In this document: in pieces, positions 48,396 through 60,898 of the stretch
Layout of the letters: every line of letters begins with the position of its first letter
Position numbering within the stretch: the stretch's first letter is position 1
From: Epiperipatus broadwayi
Lineage: Eukaryota; Onychophora; Udeonychophora; Euonychophora; Peripatidae
Reading direction: 5' to 3'
Length of the DNA: 64,000 bases
Assembly (NCBI GenBank): GCA_028023455.1
Contig: JAQFVV010006231.1
Location: 2,623,478-2,687,477 of the forward strand
Translations under genes and position numbers: made by a program
The notes under the pieces: model-generated
Told to the model about the DNA's origin: nothing
The model's database searches: none
The model's input: the letters and a program-made list of their open reading frames with translations, nothing else

Positions 48396-49927
48396 GTAAG
48401 TTAATCAAAAATAATTAGAGTTGATTATATATGTGTACAGGAAGAATATACAGTATATATTAGTAAAAAAGATAAAAATTATCTTAAATACAGATTTTTT
48501 TTAATTATAAAAATCTATTGGTAGCAGTAAAATTTTAAAAAAAAACAGAAGTTAATAATAAAACAAACAAAATGTTTTAAAACTTGTTTTTGGCACAAAA
48601 TTATTTTTAAAAGCTTTTGCACTATTTGTCAGAGGATTCTATGATGACTGGGATCTTTAATGTAATAATGTTAAATAATAATGTAAAGCACCATAAAATC
48701 TTTTAATTTCAAATAAATTGCTTAATGTAGAATTGTGATTTATGAATCCCATGTGAGTCATAATCCTTAATTGCCTTCTTTAAACAATTAAGTAGATTAT
48801 TATTAATCTATCTTTATCCAAACTAACCTTCAAAAATGATTTTTAATCTTACAAATTTACAAAAAAAAATGAAGAAGAAATTTGAATAAATGAATTAATA
48901 ATCCCAATTTCAATGAATTAGCAACTGAGTTTTTATTTATTTTTTCTGTAGTACAAAAATTTGGATTTATAATGAGTGAATAAAAAATATATTCTTAAAA
49001 TTCAAAAAATTCACAAATCTGAAATAACTTTAAAACCTGAGGGCTTGAAGTAGTCTGCGAACTGATAATTCAATCAAACAGTGATCACTTGGAGAAAAAA
49101 ATTTGAATGCATTTGAAAATAGACATTTAAATGTAATTTCTTAATGTATTTGTTATAGAAAATACATCCATTTAATATGTGTCTATGATTATGTGTTTCA
49201 AAATTAAAATAGAGATAAAATATATAATTTAGTGCTTTTTATATATAAAATAAAAGTTTTGAACTTTAAAAAAAATAAAAAAGTAATTAGTGCTATAATT
49301 ATTGTATACAAAGAATTATTAATTAATGGTAACTATAATTAAAGTTTTAAAAAATATTTATTTACATATCTTTTATCAAATTGCATAAAAAAAAATATAA
49401 AAGGAATTAAAGATGTCTGATAGAAAAAATTATATGTGCTAAAAATAAAACATTTTTAAATGATGTGTGATTTACTTCTTGGGTGTTTTTATTTCTTGAT
49501 GGAAAATGTAACTAAAATTTATTTTTAAAAATATATAAATATAACATTCTGATTATTTATCAAGTACTCAGGAAGTCAGTAATTAGAAAGAGAAAGGTTT
49601 TAACCTTTTCACATGCATCTTAAATGTTTATTTAATAGCCAAACAGTGTAATTTTTGACTACAGACACAAGATAGGATCTTTATAAAGATAAGAACAACT
49701 GTCTTATCTTTAGCTTAAATCCTTATTTATATAAATGACAAGTGCTGTTAGAATGTGATTTTCTACCAAATCTAATTTTAATAATTTCTCACTATCAGCA
49801 GAATCCCAGATGTAACAATTATTAATATTTTACTTATAGTAGCAAAATTTGAACAAAAAACAAAGTTAATTTGAATACCTTTCAATGTGTAAATGTATCC
49901 CTAAATATTTGATAATTATATCAAACT

Positions 49928-50248
49928 TTTTGTGATTGTATGCTATCATATATAGGTGAATCTAGGTGCAGTATTGAGAAAAGATTGAAGGAACATGAAT
50001 TATTATATAAGCGTGTAAAAAATAAAAATAATGGTGATTTAATATCTTCTTCAGTTTTCTTTGATCACGAAAAAACATGTAAATATAAATTTAAATTTAA
50101 TTTTGAAAATGTGAAAATTCTTCATGAAGAGAGAAACCATAGTAAAAGAAAAATTAAAGAGGCAATTTTTATAAACAGGAATAAAGCGCATTTAATAAAT
50201 CGACAAGCTTCTAACATTAAAATACGAGATTCGTGGAATTTGAATTGA
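49928..50248 (+). pseudogene. Penelope-like element: GIY-YIG endonuclease domain, 5'-truncated
   Basis: The frame reads FCDCMLSYIGESRCSIEKRL with KEHELLYKRV next, then FFDHEKTCKYKFKF, FENVKILHEERNHSKRKIKEA and IFINRNKAHLINRQ, ending DSWNLN at a TGA stop. Cys-x-Cys before YIGE, the R..RL.EH helix, H near the middle, ..KIL..E....KR.IKEA..I and the final N-W-N pattern are the landmarks of the GIY-YIG nuclease at the end of Penelope-like retroelement proteins. The catalytic Tyr of GIY is represented only by the YIG half; the Arg and Glu (KEA) are present. The reverse transcriptase that should lie upstream is absent or decayed. The ORF itself is uninterrupted for over 100 codons, so the truncation is relatively recent. 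There is no evidence that it is expressed. Confidence 0.85.
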
Positions 50249-50285
50249 TGATGTTTGCTTCTGCTTTTGGTTTTTGAATTTAATG

Positions 50286-50326
50286 GCAGTTGAGTCAGGT
50301 TAGAAAGTAACCGAAAGTACTTCTGC
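50286..50326 (+). ncRNA. Degenerate hammerhead ribozyme directly downstream of the Penelope ORF
   Basis: Starting 37 nt after the GIY-YIG stop codon: GCAG (50286-50289), TTGAGTCA in place of CTGANGA, a perfect 5-bp stem II GGTTA/TAACC with a 5-nt loop, GAAA (50313-50316), a minimal stem III AG-UA-CU, U17 as cut site, then CTGC (50323-50326) pairing with GCAG over 4 bp. Everything but the CUGANGA box fits. Penelope-like elements are known to carry hammerheads in their pseudo-LTRs, so position and family agree. The altered core predicts loss of activity. Confidence 0.6.
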
Positions 50327-50432
50327 GGATTTTAAGATTGTTTGTAATTGTTTATAAACCATTAAAAATATTATTTCAATTATAATTACAATATTGTTTT
50401 TAATTAACAGATATTTTATTTATTTTATTTAT

Positions 50433-50461
<29 letters not shown>

Positions 50462-50463
<2 letters not shown>

Positions 50464-50640
50464 AATAAAATCTAGAAAGAGCCCACATGTGAGATGGATG
50501 GATGAAGTAAAGAAGTATTCTGGGATGATGCGGAGAAAAGAGGCTAGAGATCAGAGAAGATGGATTGAACTTAGAGAGATTTTCATCTTGCGGTGAATTG
50601 ATAATGGTTGAAAATGATGATGATGATGATAATGTATATA
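50462..50640 (+). pseudogene. LINE 3' end: last 44 codons of an RTE-like/CR1-like polyprotein and TGA-repeat tail
   Basis: An open frame 50462-50596 reads VIKSRKSPHVRWMDEVKKYS, then RRKEARDQRRWIELREI and ends at TGA. This matches the far C-terminus of LINE polyproteins of the RTE-like type (RGRPR.RW.DEVKKDL ... A.DR..WR.LV). It is followed after a few bases by a GATGATGAT microsatellite at about 50615-50632, typical of tails of these LINEs. The 5' boundary abuts a TG/TA microsatellite at about 50435-50462, so this is a truncated insertion. The minus-strand frame 50432-50668 is its antisense shadow. Confidence 0.7.
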
Positions 50641-52079
50641 TAAATACTAATGCATATGTAATATACACAGGTATATATGAGGCATGTAAGAATTTCTAGT
50701 TATAGAATGAGATAAAGTAGATTGTTGTTAGAAACTAAATTTTTTTGCATATGATTTTTTATTAAGATTTATTAAAAAAAATAATAAAGTAGGCTTTGTT
50801 AATATAAACAAACAAAAAAAATTGTTTCATAGACTTAATAATGAATATATATGTTTGTTTTTTTGAAAAGGTTTTCAATGCTGGATGAATTATTAACACA
50901 TTTTTCATAATTATTATTAATTTTTTTAATTTAAATTTGAAAAATTAAGGTATATGTTGACTCCTGAATTGATTTAATGGCAGTATTGCTTATCAAACTA
51001 TTTTATTCCCTTATCACAATAAAATAATTTGAAGAGGTCACAGTATAAAATAATTAAATTTTTAAATCCATGCAGCCAAAGGCAAAATAACTATTACAGC
51101 ATGAGAACAGAATCAGAAAGTATGAAATTAGCACAGTAGAGCAAAGAGATTGCTAAAATTAATAATGATAACAAATATACATATATGACATATTTTAAAC
51201 ATGAAAATGATTATAATAAAAAAATAATATAAAATGTTGAATATATAAGTCAAAATAGGAATAAAAGGGAGAAAGAATAAAGCATGAAAAAAGTTGATAA
51301 GAATGTATTTAACATGATGACAATTGAATTATTACAAATATTGACAAGACTTATGGATAGATTAACGTAATATTGATAAATAATGATCAACAGAATATTT
51401 TAAGAAATGTTAACAATCTCTTCCTTTTTTAAACAGAATCAGAGACATATAGAAAGTAGAGAGTACATTCATTTAGATTTGGAAAAAGTTGAAAAAATAC
51501 TTAATAAATAACATGAGAATAATTAATTAGATATGGATCACTATACTTGTGTAATTATTTTATAATTATTTTAAGATAATCTGCCTGAACTAATAAAAAA
51601 TGTCTAATTAATAAAAGTATAAATGGTAGAGATTTGAGAAGAATTAAGAACTTATAATGGGAATTATAGGAAACTAATAATTGTGCCTTTTATTGAGAGA
51701 ATTTAGAGATTTTAAATATTTAATGCATTTTGAGAAATGGAGGATAAAATAAAAAACTTTTAAAAAAAAATTACCATATTACATATTTATTATAATGTTT
51801 CAATTATTGTAAATTGATACATTAAAAAAAACAGTTATTGGAAAGTGTTTTATAAAAATGCTGTTTGCTTCAGAGATATGAGTAACTTAAATAGTTCATT
51901 TAGAATCAAACGAGATTGTGCAATAATGGAAGACTGGAAAGCACAAGAATGACTAAATATTTCAGGAAGGGGGTATTTTAGAGAATTAATAAATATTTGT
52001 AGTGTAACCTATAACCCAAGAGAGTGTAGCAATAAATTTTTATAAAGTGAGAAGTTCTTAGAATAATAAGGTTAATCTC

Positions 52080-52265
52080 ATATCCAGCTAAAGTGTGCAG
52101 CTTTGCTGCCAGCTAGCTGGGGGAAGATTCCTGTGCTTAAGCATGGTGAACAGCGCCACCTAGCGTCTAGAACAAGCATTGTTGCTTTTTGCCCTACCCT
52201 GGATACTTCTGTGTGTTGACACAGAAACAGCGCATCTTGCGGACATCAAGCACCTTCTCCACAAC
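52080..52265. other. GC-rich island of unknown nature
   Basis: About 185 bp are markedly richer in G+C than the surroundings, with GCCAGCTAGCTGGGG and GCGCCACCTAGCG. No ORF, tRNA shape or splice pattern is visible. The sharp composition change suggests an inserted repeat fragment or a protected regulatory site. The core GCCACCTAG partly fits the CTCF binding consensus, but one key G is changed. Confidence 0.35.
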
Positions 52266-52550
52266 TACTATTGAATCAATATATTTATAATACATTAAAT
52301 GTATTGTGATATATTGAAAATGTTTTACAATATGTATATTATTCTAGATATCTTATTTATAATATTTAAACAATGCTTAATAATTTTATAATGAATAAAG
52401 TTTATTCTTTTGCTAATGAATGCAATAATTATTCTTTTATATTTTTAATGTTGAATTATTTTTCATCTTTAAACAATATAGACAAAGTAAAAATTTTACT
52501 TTTCTGCTAATGAGTAAAAGAAAGATGCTCCTTCCCTCCTTTGTACTTTT

Positions 52551-52668
52551 AACTTTTTTTTTTTTTCATATGTCATAGCATCGGCCGGGACGCGAACCCA
52601 CAACCGTCTGCAAGCAACTATTTGCTTGCATGACGGTTGCGATGACATCTCGGCTAACAACGCTTGAC
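52551..52668 (-). mobile_element. Short tRNA-derived retroelement (tRNA-only SINE)
   Basis: On the minus strand: GCGTTGTTAGCCGAGATGTC, a long anticodon/variable region of GCAAGCAAATAGTTGCTTGC type, then GTGGGTTCGCGTCCCGGCC and GATGCTATGACATATG with an A-rich tail (T13 on the + strand). The box B part and the GATGCTATGAC end match the copies at 9480 and 30870, while the middle has an extra palindrome. The minus-strand open frame 52496-52705 reads through it and is not a gene. Confidence 0.75.
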
Positions 52669-54999
52669 AACTTGAATTATTATTTAAGTCTGAATTGCAT
52701 GACAAATAGATAAAGTAAGTTTGCTGTTAATGAATGATTCCCTCTCCTCTTTTTTATACTGCTAAACTACCCTAAAGTACATTTATATATTTTGAATATT
52801 TGTGCAGTTACTGTATACCTATGTCAAACATTTTTATATACCATAATATGCGTTTTAGACATTTATCAGTATTAAAAAAAGGCCTATAATTTTTTTTCTG
52901 CTAATTAAGTGTTAATTAATTGTATTTTTTACCAATTTATTTATAATTAAAGCATATAAAGTGATGTTTCCATTTAGTGCTTTTAATCGAAGCATTCTGA
53001 AAACTATGATTATATGTACCTTTTTGTTTTGTTTTTTCCCAATTTTATCTTTTTGTTTTACTTTTCTTTTAACGATATAATATTTGCAAAAAAGATGAAT
53101 CATATATATATATGCTTGATGTCTATTTTCGGAAATAATAAAATTATGTTACAAACACACAAGTTAAATGTTGATATTATACTATATAAATTTTAATATG
53201 TTTGCTATTTTATTACCGTTTACCACTTTTCATATTTTTCTTTAACAGAGAAATGAATTTAATTAGATTAGAATAATATTTTTAAGATTTTGTTCGCTTC
53301 ATGCCAGATCTTATTAAGATAAAGTTATTTTATGTAAGACATTTGTTATCTTGGGGATATGTTTCTTTCAACTCTTAAGTTTGGAGATAAAATGTCCAAA
53401 TGTTTTGTTGTGTGTGTGTGCGTGCGCGCATATATAACCCAATTAATATATTTTGGAATATTAAAATATATTATTGTCAGGAGAATTTATGAATATTTAT
53501 TTTTCTAATTTTAAATTTACATATAAACTGTTGTTTTGTTGTTTTTTTTTGTAAAAGTGTTTTTTTATACATAGTTTCAAACTTTGGATTCAGAAAGAAG
53601 AGCAACAAACTGTAAAAATGATATTGTCATTGCTTATTTGAATATTAATATTTTGGATTAAAATGGCTTAAAAGCTAAAAATATTAAACTAGGACTGATA
53701 ATAAGATCATATGTTAAAAACAAGAGCGAACTCTCCATACAGTAATATTGTGATAAGCATAGGAAATGGTGATCATGTGATGTTTTAGTGGTTTAAGATC
53801 GAATAATACTCTAATATTCTAATATTCCTTAGTTATTTTTATTAACTTTAAGGCAGATAATATAACAAAAATATATACACAATGTTTCTTTAATTATGGC
53901 ATATAGTAAGACAGTGGTAACCAAATAATAAGTTACAACCTATTGATTGATTATAGCTGTTTCAGTATTCAATCAAATATTTATAATGTAATTATCACAC
54001 AGCATCTCATAGTTCTGTTGAATTTCAATATTTTGTTTCAAATCTGGAACTTCTGATTTTATTTTGAATACATTTTACATAAAAAAAAATTTGTCTGTTT
54101 TTTAAAGCTTTATTTTTCCCTTTCATAACTATTTTTAAAAACTGCAAGTTTTTTTTTTATTTATCATTTATTCAAACTAACATAAAAATCATATAATATT
54201 TTTCTGTATCATCTATAGTCACTCTAATATAAAAAGCAATAATATCAAAATATTTCCATATGCACTCTATATAATACAAGTAAATTTATCAAATCCATTA
54301 ATTAAGTTCACTTTTGACTGTTGCTACATTTTTGTAAAATATTTTTAGTTTTAAATTAACTTTATTAGGTTTACTATAAATTGCTATTGGAGATTATTTA
54401 TCAGTCTTTTTTAAAACAAAAGAGAGTTCAAATAGAGAAGTAGCAAAATAAATAGATATTCACATATGTTAAATATTGGTTATAAATTAACAATAATCAG
54501 TACATATTGTGAGGTTAAAGCTAAGACAGTTTCTTATGAACCATAGTGTGAAAAGAATGATGGTAATAATTCTTATATTGGGAAAAAGACCAGTTTGCAT
54601 ATTATTAGTGAGATTGTTAATTTTTATTGAGTTTCAATGAGTAATGTTAATAATAAGAATATGATAAGAAAGGAGGGAGGAACAATCCATAAAAAAGTGT
54701 TCCAATATTTCTTCATTTCTATGGCAGAGAACACATAATTAATGTGTATTTGTTAAGTGTCACCACTTATAGGAGGGAAAATAATTTGTAGGAAGGGCTT
54801 TGACATTTATTCCAATTAAGAAGTCTAGATATTTGGATTCCAAGCGCCAATATCTGAGCTTTTTTGTAATGTATTTCTTATTAAATAACAAGAAAGGGTG
54901 AAAATTATTTGATATATTATTATTATTTTCAATTTCATATGTTTGCCAACAGCTAATTTTATTTAGAAATAAATTATGTGTGAGAATAGTGTGTTTGCT

Positions 55000-56290
55000 T
55001 ATAAAGATTATTAAAGTTTTGATAAAATTATTGTTAATGGATGATGGAGTATTAATAGAGTTAATAAGAATTATGCTATTAATACTTGGGAAGAAACTAA
55101 TTAGTTTCGTTATTTTATTAATGGATTTTTGAAGATAAAAGATAAAAATGCCATGTTATGAAAGACCATTGAATTTAGCATATTTTTGTATATTTCTTAT
55201 GCTAAGAGCTATTTGCCTTTTTGTTTTAGATTAATTTGATGATAAGGGAGTATACTTTTTGAATGAAGAAATAAACTTAATAATGGGTAAGAAATAATTA
55301 ATTTTAGGAAATATTAAAATGTTAACTAGTGATGCTTTTGCATATATTGAAAGGTATGCATTAGATAATGTGTTGATGGAGCTTTCTATCAAAACAATAA
55401 ATTGATTTTAAGAGAGGGACATTGGGAAACCTAAAAATTTATATGGAGTAGAGAAAAAATTGGAAGAAATAGTATTACCTATAATAATATTCCAAATAGA
55501 AGATTTGTTTTTATTAAAGTGGATTGAGAATTAAGTCATCCATATAGGGAATGTGATTAATGTTTTAGTTGATTATGACAATATGTATTTCTGGAATTTT
55601 CTTTTCTATTTCCAAAAGAAATGGGTTGATATAAATTGTAAAGAGAACTAAGAGGGGAGCCTTGAGAAATAGAATTATGTTAATGAAATCTGGGAGTTAT
55701 TTTTTCATTGAGTGTGAAGCATACTTTTCTATTTATATGTAAATTTCACAGTATGTAGAGGAATGATATTGGTGTCTTATATTCTTGAAATAATTGGAGA
55801 TTAGATATAGGAACTGAATCAAATACAGACCTTATATCCAATTGTACAGCAATGGGCCCTGTTTTTATACATTGCTTAATTTACATGATGGAGTCATGGA
55901 TACAAGTCTAAGATTGCCCAAGGGAAAGAAAAATATTATTTTAAGGAAGGTGTCCATAGAAATGGGATAGAGTTCTGGAATAATATGAATTTGTTTGGAC
56001 AAATGATTAATTAAATTGTTAATTACTGGAATTGTGAAGTGGTTGGGATGGTTAAGTAAGAATTTTGGTATTAACATAAAATCTCCAATGTGTGTTATCA
56101 GGAATGCTGTTTAACATGGGAGAAATTTCAGATTTAGTAAATCTATAATGTCCAGCATAGTGTCCAAATAAAAAAGAGGTAAGTTTGGGACAGGAATGAG
56201 TTTGAAATTTAGATTTAAAGTGATAGTGTATGATTTCTCCAATTATCATATTTGATTCTTTCAAAATGGATGATGACATTGCTGATTTTG
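55000..56290 (-). pseudogene. LINE reverse transcriptase relic, frameshifted
   Basis: In minus orientation and across several frames the reverse transcriptase motifs occur in the right order. Motif A is AVQLDIRSVFDSVP, near 55790-55840. Motif B is ISQGSPLSSLYN, near 55640-55680. Motif C is YMDDLIL at 55526-55546. After the palm comes GFPMSLS (about 55420), then SIYAKASLVNI and INYFLPIIKF (about 55280-55340), the thumb pattern of L1/Tx1-type LINEs (YLG.P ... lsi.gK..lin ... YfL). The ORF pieces at 55865-56077 and 56052-56279 are the upstream parts. Stops and shifts throughout make it a dead copy. The catalytic Asp pair is still legible. Confidence 0.75.
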
Positions 56291-56529
56291 GTTTCTAACT
56301 AAGAGCCTATTGTATATATTCATTTGACTAATTATGGGAATCTGCCATATGTATTTTTGATTTTTTAATAAGATAGATAATTAACCAAGATTTGTTGTGG
56401 GTGTTTATATTTTAGTTTGAAAGTTATGATTAATGGAATAGAATTTGTTGAAGGGGAAATATTCCTTTAGTTAAAGGAGCATTGTATTATCCAATTCTTT
56501 TACCACTCTAGTCAAGGGTTTATTCATTA

Positions 56530-57110
56530 TACTGAATCACATTATTTGCAGACTCAGAAAAAGAAATGAATAAAATGCTTAAGATATTGAATATGCTAAT
56601 AGAATCTTTTAAATTAAAGGTAAACATTAATAAGACTAGGATGATGGTACAGAAAATAAAAAGATTGATGTGCAGATAAATATTATATTTAAGTTAATGA
56701 ATTTTGTTATCTGGAAAGTATGATTTGTGATAACAATGGTTGTCTTTTAAAAATTGAAAGGAGAATAATGTTTATGAAATATAATTTTCAAACTACAAAA
56801 AACTTTATTAGTAAATAAAAATATTGATACAAAAATAGTATGAAATCTATTAAAATTTTCATTTGGAATTTATTGACATGGTCCTTGGGAAAACAAGAAA
56901 GAACAGGACTGGAAGGAATGGAAATGTGGCTTTAGAGGAGATTAACTAAAATGAGTTGAATGGAAAATGAGAACTATTGAATATGGTAAAAATGAAAAAG
57001 ATTTAAGTTTTTGATCATATTTTACAACATGATAGGTCTTTATAAAATATTTTGGAAGGCAAAATTTTAGGTAGAAGATAGAAAGATAGACCATAATATA
57101 TTAACTTTAA
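56530..57110 (+). pseudogene. LINE reverse transcriptase relic (RTE-like 3' half)
   Basis: From 56542 the + strand reads LFADSEKEMNKMLKILNMLI, then FKLKVNINKTRMMVQKIKR. This is the YADD-following region LFADSEEEMQ, ..LNE..., GLKINI.KTKVM. From 56699 another stretch reads EFCYLESMICDNNG, IERRIMFMKYNF, then further on FIWNLLTW, RTGLEGMEMWL and RRLTKMS. These match xFxYLGSxITxDG, EIxRRIxxAKxxF, YVWSVLLYG, LEAFEMWCxRRM. Near 57050 the LEGKILG-like text appears as FWKAKF. It lies tail to tail with the minus-strand LINE relic at 55000-56290 and belongs to a different LINE group. Internal stops show it is dead. Confidence 0.75.
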
Positions 57111-59309
57111 AATATGATCAGCGAAATTGGATGTTTTCATATGCAGATTAGAAAATACAAAGATAATGGCTGCAAAAATGATTATGATGATATTATTTCG
57201 AATATATATTGTTTTATCTATATATTTGTGTGTGCATTTGGGTGTAAAGTTTAGATTTAACAATGTCAATCATCTCTATACTTTGTGCATTCTGTTTGGT
57301 ATGTGTTACTTCAAAACATCATAAATATACAATATTTATAACTTCGAATGATTTAAAAAAAACTAAATGTAATAAATATTGAAACATTTTTTGAAATAAG
57401 TTGCCACTTTTTAATTTTTTTATTTTATAATAAAACCTATATACATTTCAAAATGAATTATCTCAGGTATCCAAATTTAATAGATTTAATTTAAAATTCT
57501 AATTTCAAACCTATTAGTAGTATATAACTATAAATATAGATAACAGACGTGAAAATATATAATGATAAATCAGTTTGGCATTAAAAATTAAATAATTATA
57601 CTTCGGGGAAGGAAACATTTCAAATATTTTTTTTATTTCAATCACTATGTATTTCAAAAGGTTTTATATGTTTTCTAACTGGAAAAAAAAAAGAATTATT
57701 TGTTCATTCTTTTATTTATAAATGATATTTTTTTGATAAATTGCTCATTATTATAATAATCGAATGGTTTGTTGCAGAAGTAATGAGTTGGAGTCATAAT
57801 TCATGGACTTTATTTTGATTATAAGGCTCAACTATTTTGAATTTTTTTTATCAAATGAAAATCATGAATATTACAATGATAATCAGTAAAAAATATATAA
57901 ATTTTTATTAATAAAATGGAATCTTAAATTATTTAAGATCAAATTAATTTTTTTTTTTTCAAACTAAAAAGGAAAAAAAAACTGAAAATAATAGTGACAC
58001 TGAAGAACGTATTAATATCAAAAAGAATAAAACAAAACAATTTTTAAGAATGTAACTGAGATTATAAATTATGCAGTGGATCACTTAAGCACTCAACTTA
58101 TTGTTTAGTTAGTTTTGACTATTTCATGCATATTATAATATAGTGAGACATTGGTTATTCACATATCAGTTTTCTGAACAGTTGATTACCATTGATCAAA
58201 ATACTACAATTTTTATATTAGTCTATTCATTATTATTATATTATATTACTCCTGTTTTTTATTGCTCTAATTTCCCATGTGTATTCTAACATATGTGTCA
58301 TAAGAATTTGGTTTGATATTAGATTTCCTACAAAAATATAATTTTAATTGTTTAAAAATATCATCAAAGTAATTTAGATCCTTTGAAAAGTGTTTATTTA
58401 AAAATTGACTTTGAACTTGGAAACTTTCTAAGCAGAAAATAATTATAATTTTTATTTTATTTTTTTTTATATAAAAACTTTTTTATTAGTGCGGCATATA
58501 TAAAAGTGTCTTCTTTGAATAATTATACTGAAGAATATTGAAAATATTTTATAAAATAGATAATTAGAAAAGGTTTTCTCTCATTCTAATATAAAATAAG
58601 AAATGACATAATAATTTGATCAAATTATTACTCTGTAATTTTTTAAAATGTATATATTTTTATAAATTATAAAGTCTTATAATAATAAATTATTCAACAA
58701 AACTTTGTTTAGTATCTATATTGTTTTTGTATTGTCACTTATCTAATTCTATACATTTGTAACTTCATTTAGTAATGCTAAGACTCCAATTTTTGAAATA
58801 CATTCTAAGTTATTTGTGAAATTATGATTCTATAGTGAAAATCTAAATTAAGTATATTTAAAATTTTTAACAATAAAAATATAATTAATAATGTACGTAA
58901 TTACATTCTTGTTTTATGTACATTAAGTAACTCTATATATACTTATTTACCCTATTTAATTCCCCAAACTACTTTTGTTTCAATTAGTTCAAATACTATA
59001 AAGAATTCTTTTTTTTTTTTCATTTATAAATAAATTACTCATTCATTTCTAAATAAATTAAAGCAAATATTATGCAGTTTTTGTTTTTAGTTTGGCTTTT
59101 ATGATAATCATTATATAATTATAAACCTTCACAATTGTATGATGACTCATATCAATTTTTTTAAGCTTATATTATAGGTTTGGATAGTGAGTATATGTTG
59201 TAAATAGAGTTTCAAATTAATGAAATACTTCATATATATTGATCTCTGGGAAGAATTTATTTAAATATTTATTTGTGATCTATGTGTTAATTCAACACAA
59301 AACTATATA

Positions 59310-59700
59310 ACAGGGGTCTTTGCAGCTATTAGACTTTCAGTTTTTCTCATCTGTGCTCTCTGGTTGCTCCAATGTGCCATCATCCTTGACCAGAGAGTAC
59401 ATTCAGCCAATCAAAAGCTCTTGAACCTAATTCGCACTCTCAAAATCTGAGATACCAAACTAGCCCCACCTCTACTTCTCACAGACACTTGGGCAATCCT
59501 CCAACTCCAATCCTCTCAGCCTCTGTCATAGGACTCAATCATGAAGACATACATTTCTAACCGGCCTAGACTACACACGATTTTCCCTCTCCACTTCCCA
59601 TTCCCCTTTTACATGTATCCTTCCCCTCTTACCATGTTGCTCCTGAAATTTCATTTGTTTCAACTGTATCTGTTTTGTTTTTTTTTGATGAATAAACATC
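59310..59700. other. Pyrimidine-rich, GC-elevated segment of unknown origin
   Basis: About 390 bp are rich in CT on the + strand and markedly less AT-rich than neighbours (for instance CCAACTCCAATCCTCTCAGC and CCTCTCCACTTCCCATTCCC). It ends with GATGAATAAACATCTCATC and a short A-rich stretch, so an AATAAA signal is near the 3' end. This resembles the 3' end of a retroposed transcript or an LTR-like fragment. The 68-codon frame 59541-59747 lies inside it, but shows no recognisable domain. Confidence 0.35.
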
Positions 59701-60898
59701 TCATCACTGAGAAGAAAAAGAAACTATTATTACTATCGGAATGTTAGAACAATTGTCATTTACGATGGTGATAATATATATATATATCAATAGGAAATAT
59801 TAAAAAGCATATAAATGTTATAAAAGTAGTTTTTTTTTCCACATGTTAAATATGTATTTTATCAAGAAATCTAAAATATGCTCTCTATTTATTAGCTCTA
59901 AACTAGTAGGGCTTCTCTAAATAAGAACAAGTAAAGATAGACGACATATTCAATATTTATTTTGCAGATTTGATTTTTTTTTTCAATTTAAAAAAAAAGG
60001 TTATGTTCATTTCAATAATTAATAGAAATTGTGATCCACAGTTTAATGCTATAGCAGAGAGATGATTTCAAGAGCTAAATATCCTTGGATCAAAGCTCAA
60101 CTCCATTACTTTTGTTCCTTGAATATCACATGACTTTCTAAATGATAAATCACTTAATTTCTTTTTTTGTATATGATAATAAACAAATAAGATTTATTTG
60201 TAATATCTGTTTTCAAATTAGAGATAAAAAGAAATCTAAAATGTCATTTTTTTCTTCTAAAAATTAGATAATATGTTGAATAAAAATGAAAAAATATATA
60301 ATCATTTATCAAAAAGCTCACATATATTTACTAAATACATTATTCATATAAAAATGCATATGTATACATGTTTGTCAAAAAATATATATATGCATAATAA
60401 AAATATTCTATGAAAAAAAATTTATTGATGGCAAAATGATATTATTATTATTTTGTTTTTTATAAATTTTTCTATATGATATATTTATTTATTTTACATG
60501 CATTTGGTTATGTTTTGGCATTTATAATATTTATAAATTTATTATTCTACAGTAGAGAATAGCAATATGGTGCTTGCAGGCATCATTACTAACTCTAGAA
60601 AATAATTTTCATTGTGTGATAGCATTACCTGGTGTTAAACGATCAGCTTTGTTTAAGAAGCTATTTTCCTTCATAATAAACATTTGTTCTCATTTTTCAC
60701 CACATATGCCAATCCACTACATAACCAGTGACACATTTAGTATTATAATCACTTATTTATTTGATGTCTTTGTTCTAATAGTTTTTTGTATTTTTATTAT
60801 TATTACTTATTATAGATAATATAAACAAATACATATATTTATAACACAGAATAAGAAGAACCCCTTAATATTATTTATTAAAAATGTTTGCACTCGCT

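Noticed and set aside
50432-50668. 78-codon minus-strand ORF with Ser-rich start
   Set aside because: It is the antisense of the LINE C-terminus and its GAT repeat on the + strand.
51270-52080. Possible LINE reverse transcriptase upstream part on the + strand
   Set aside because: Stops are too frequent and only isolated words resemble the family, so it cannot be told from chance.
52496-52705. 69-codon minus-strand ORF with cysteines
   Set aside because: It reads through a tRNA-derived SINE; no protein family is suggested.
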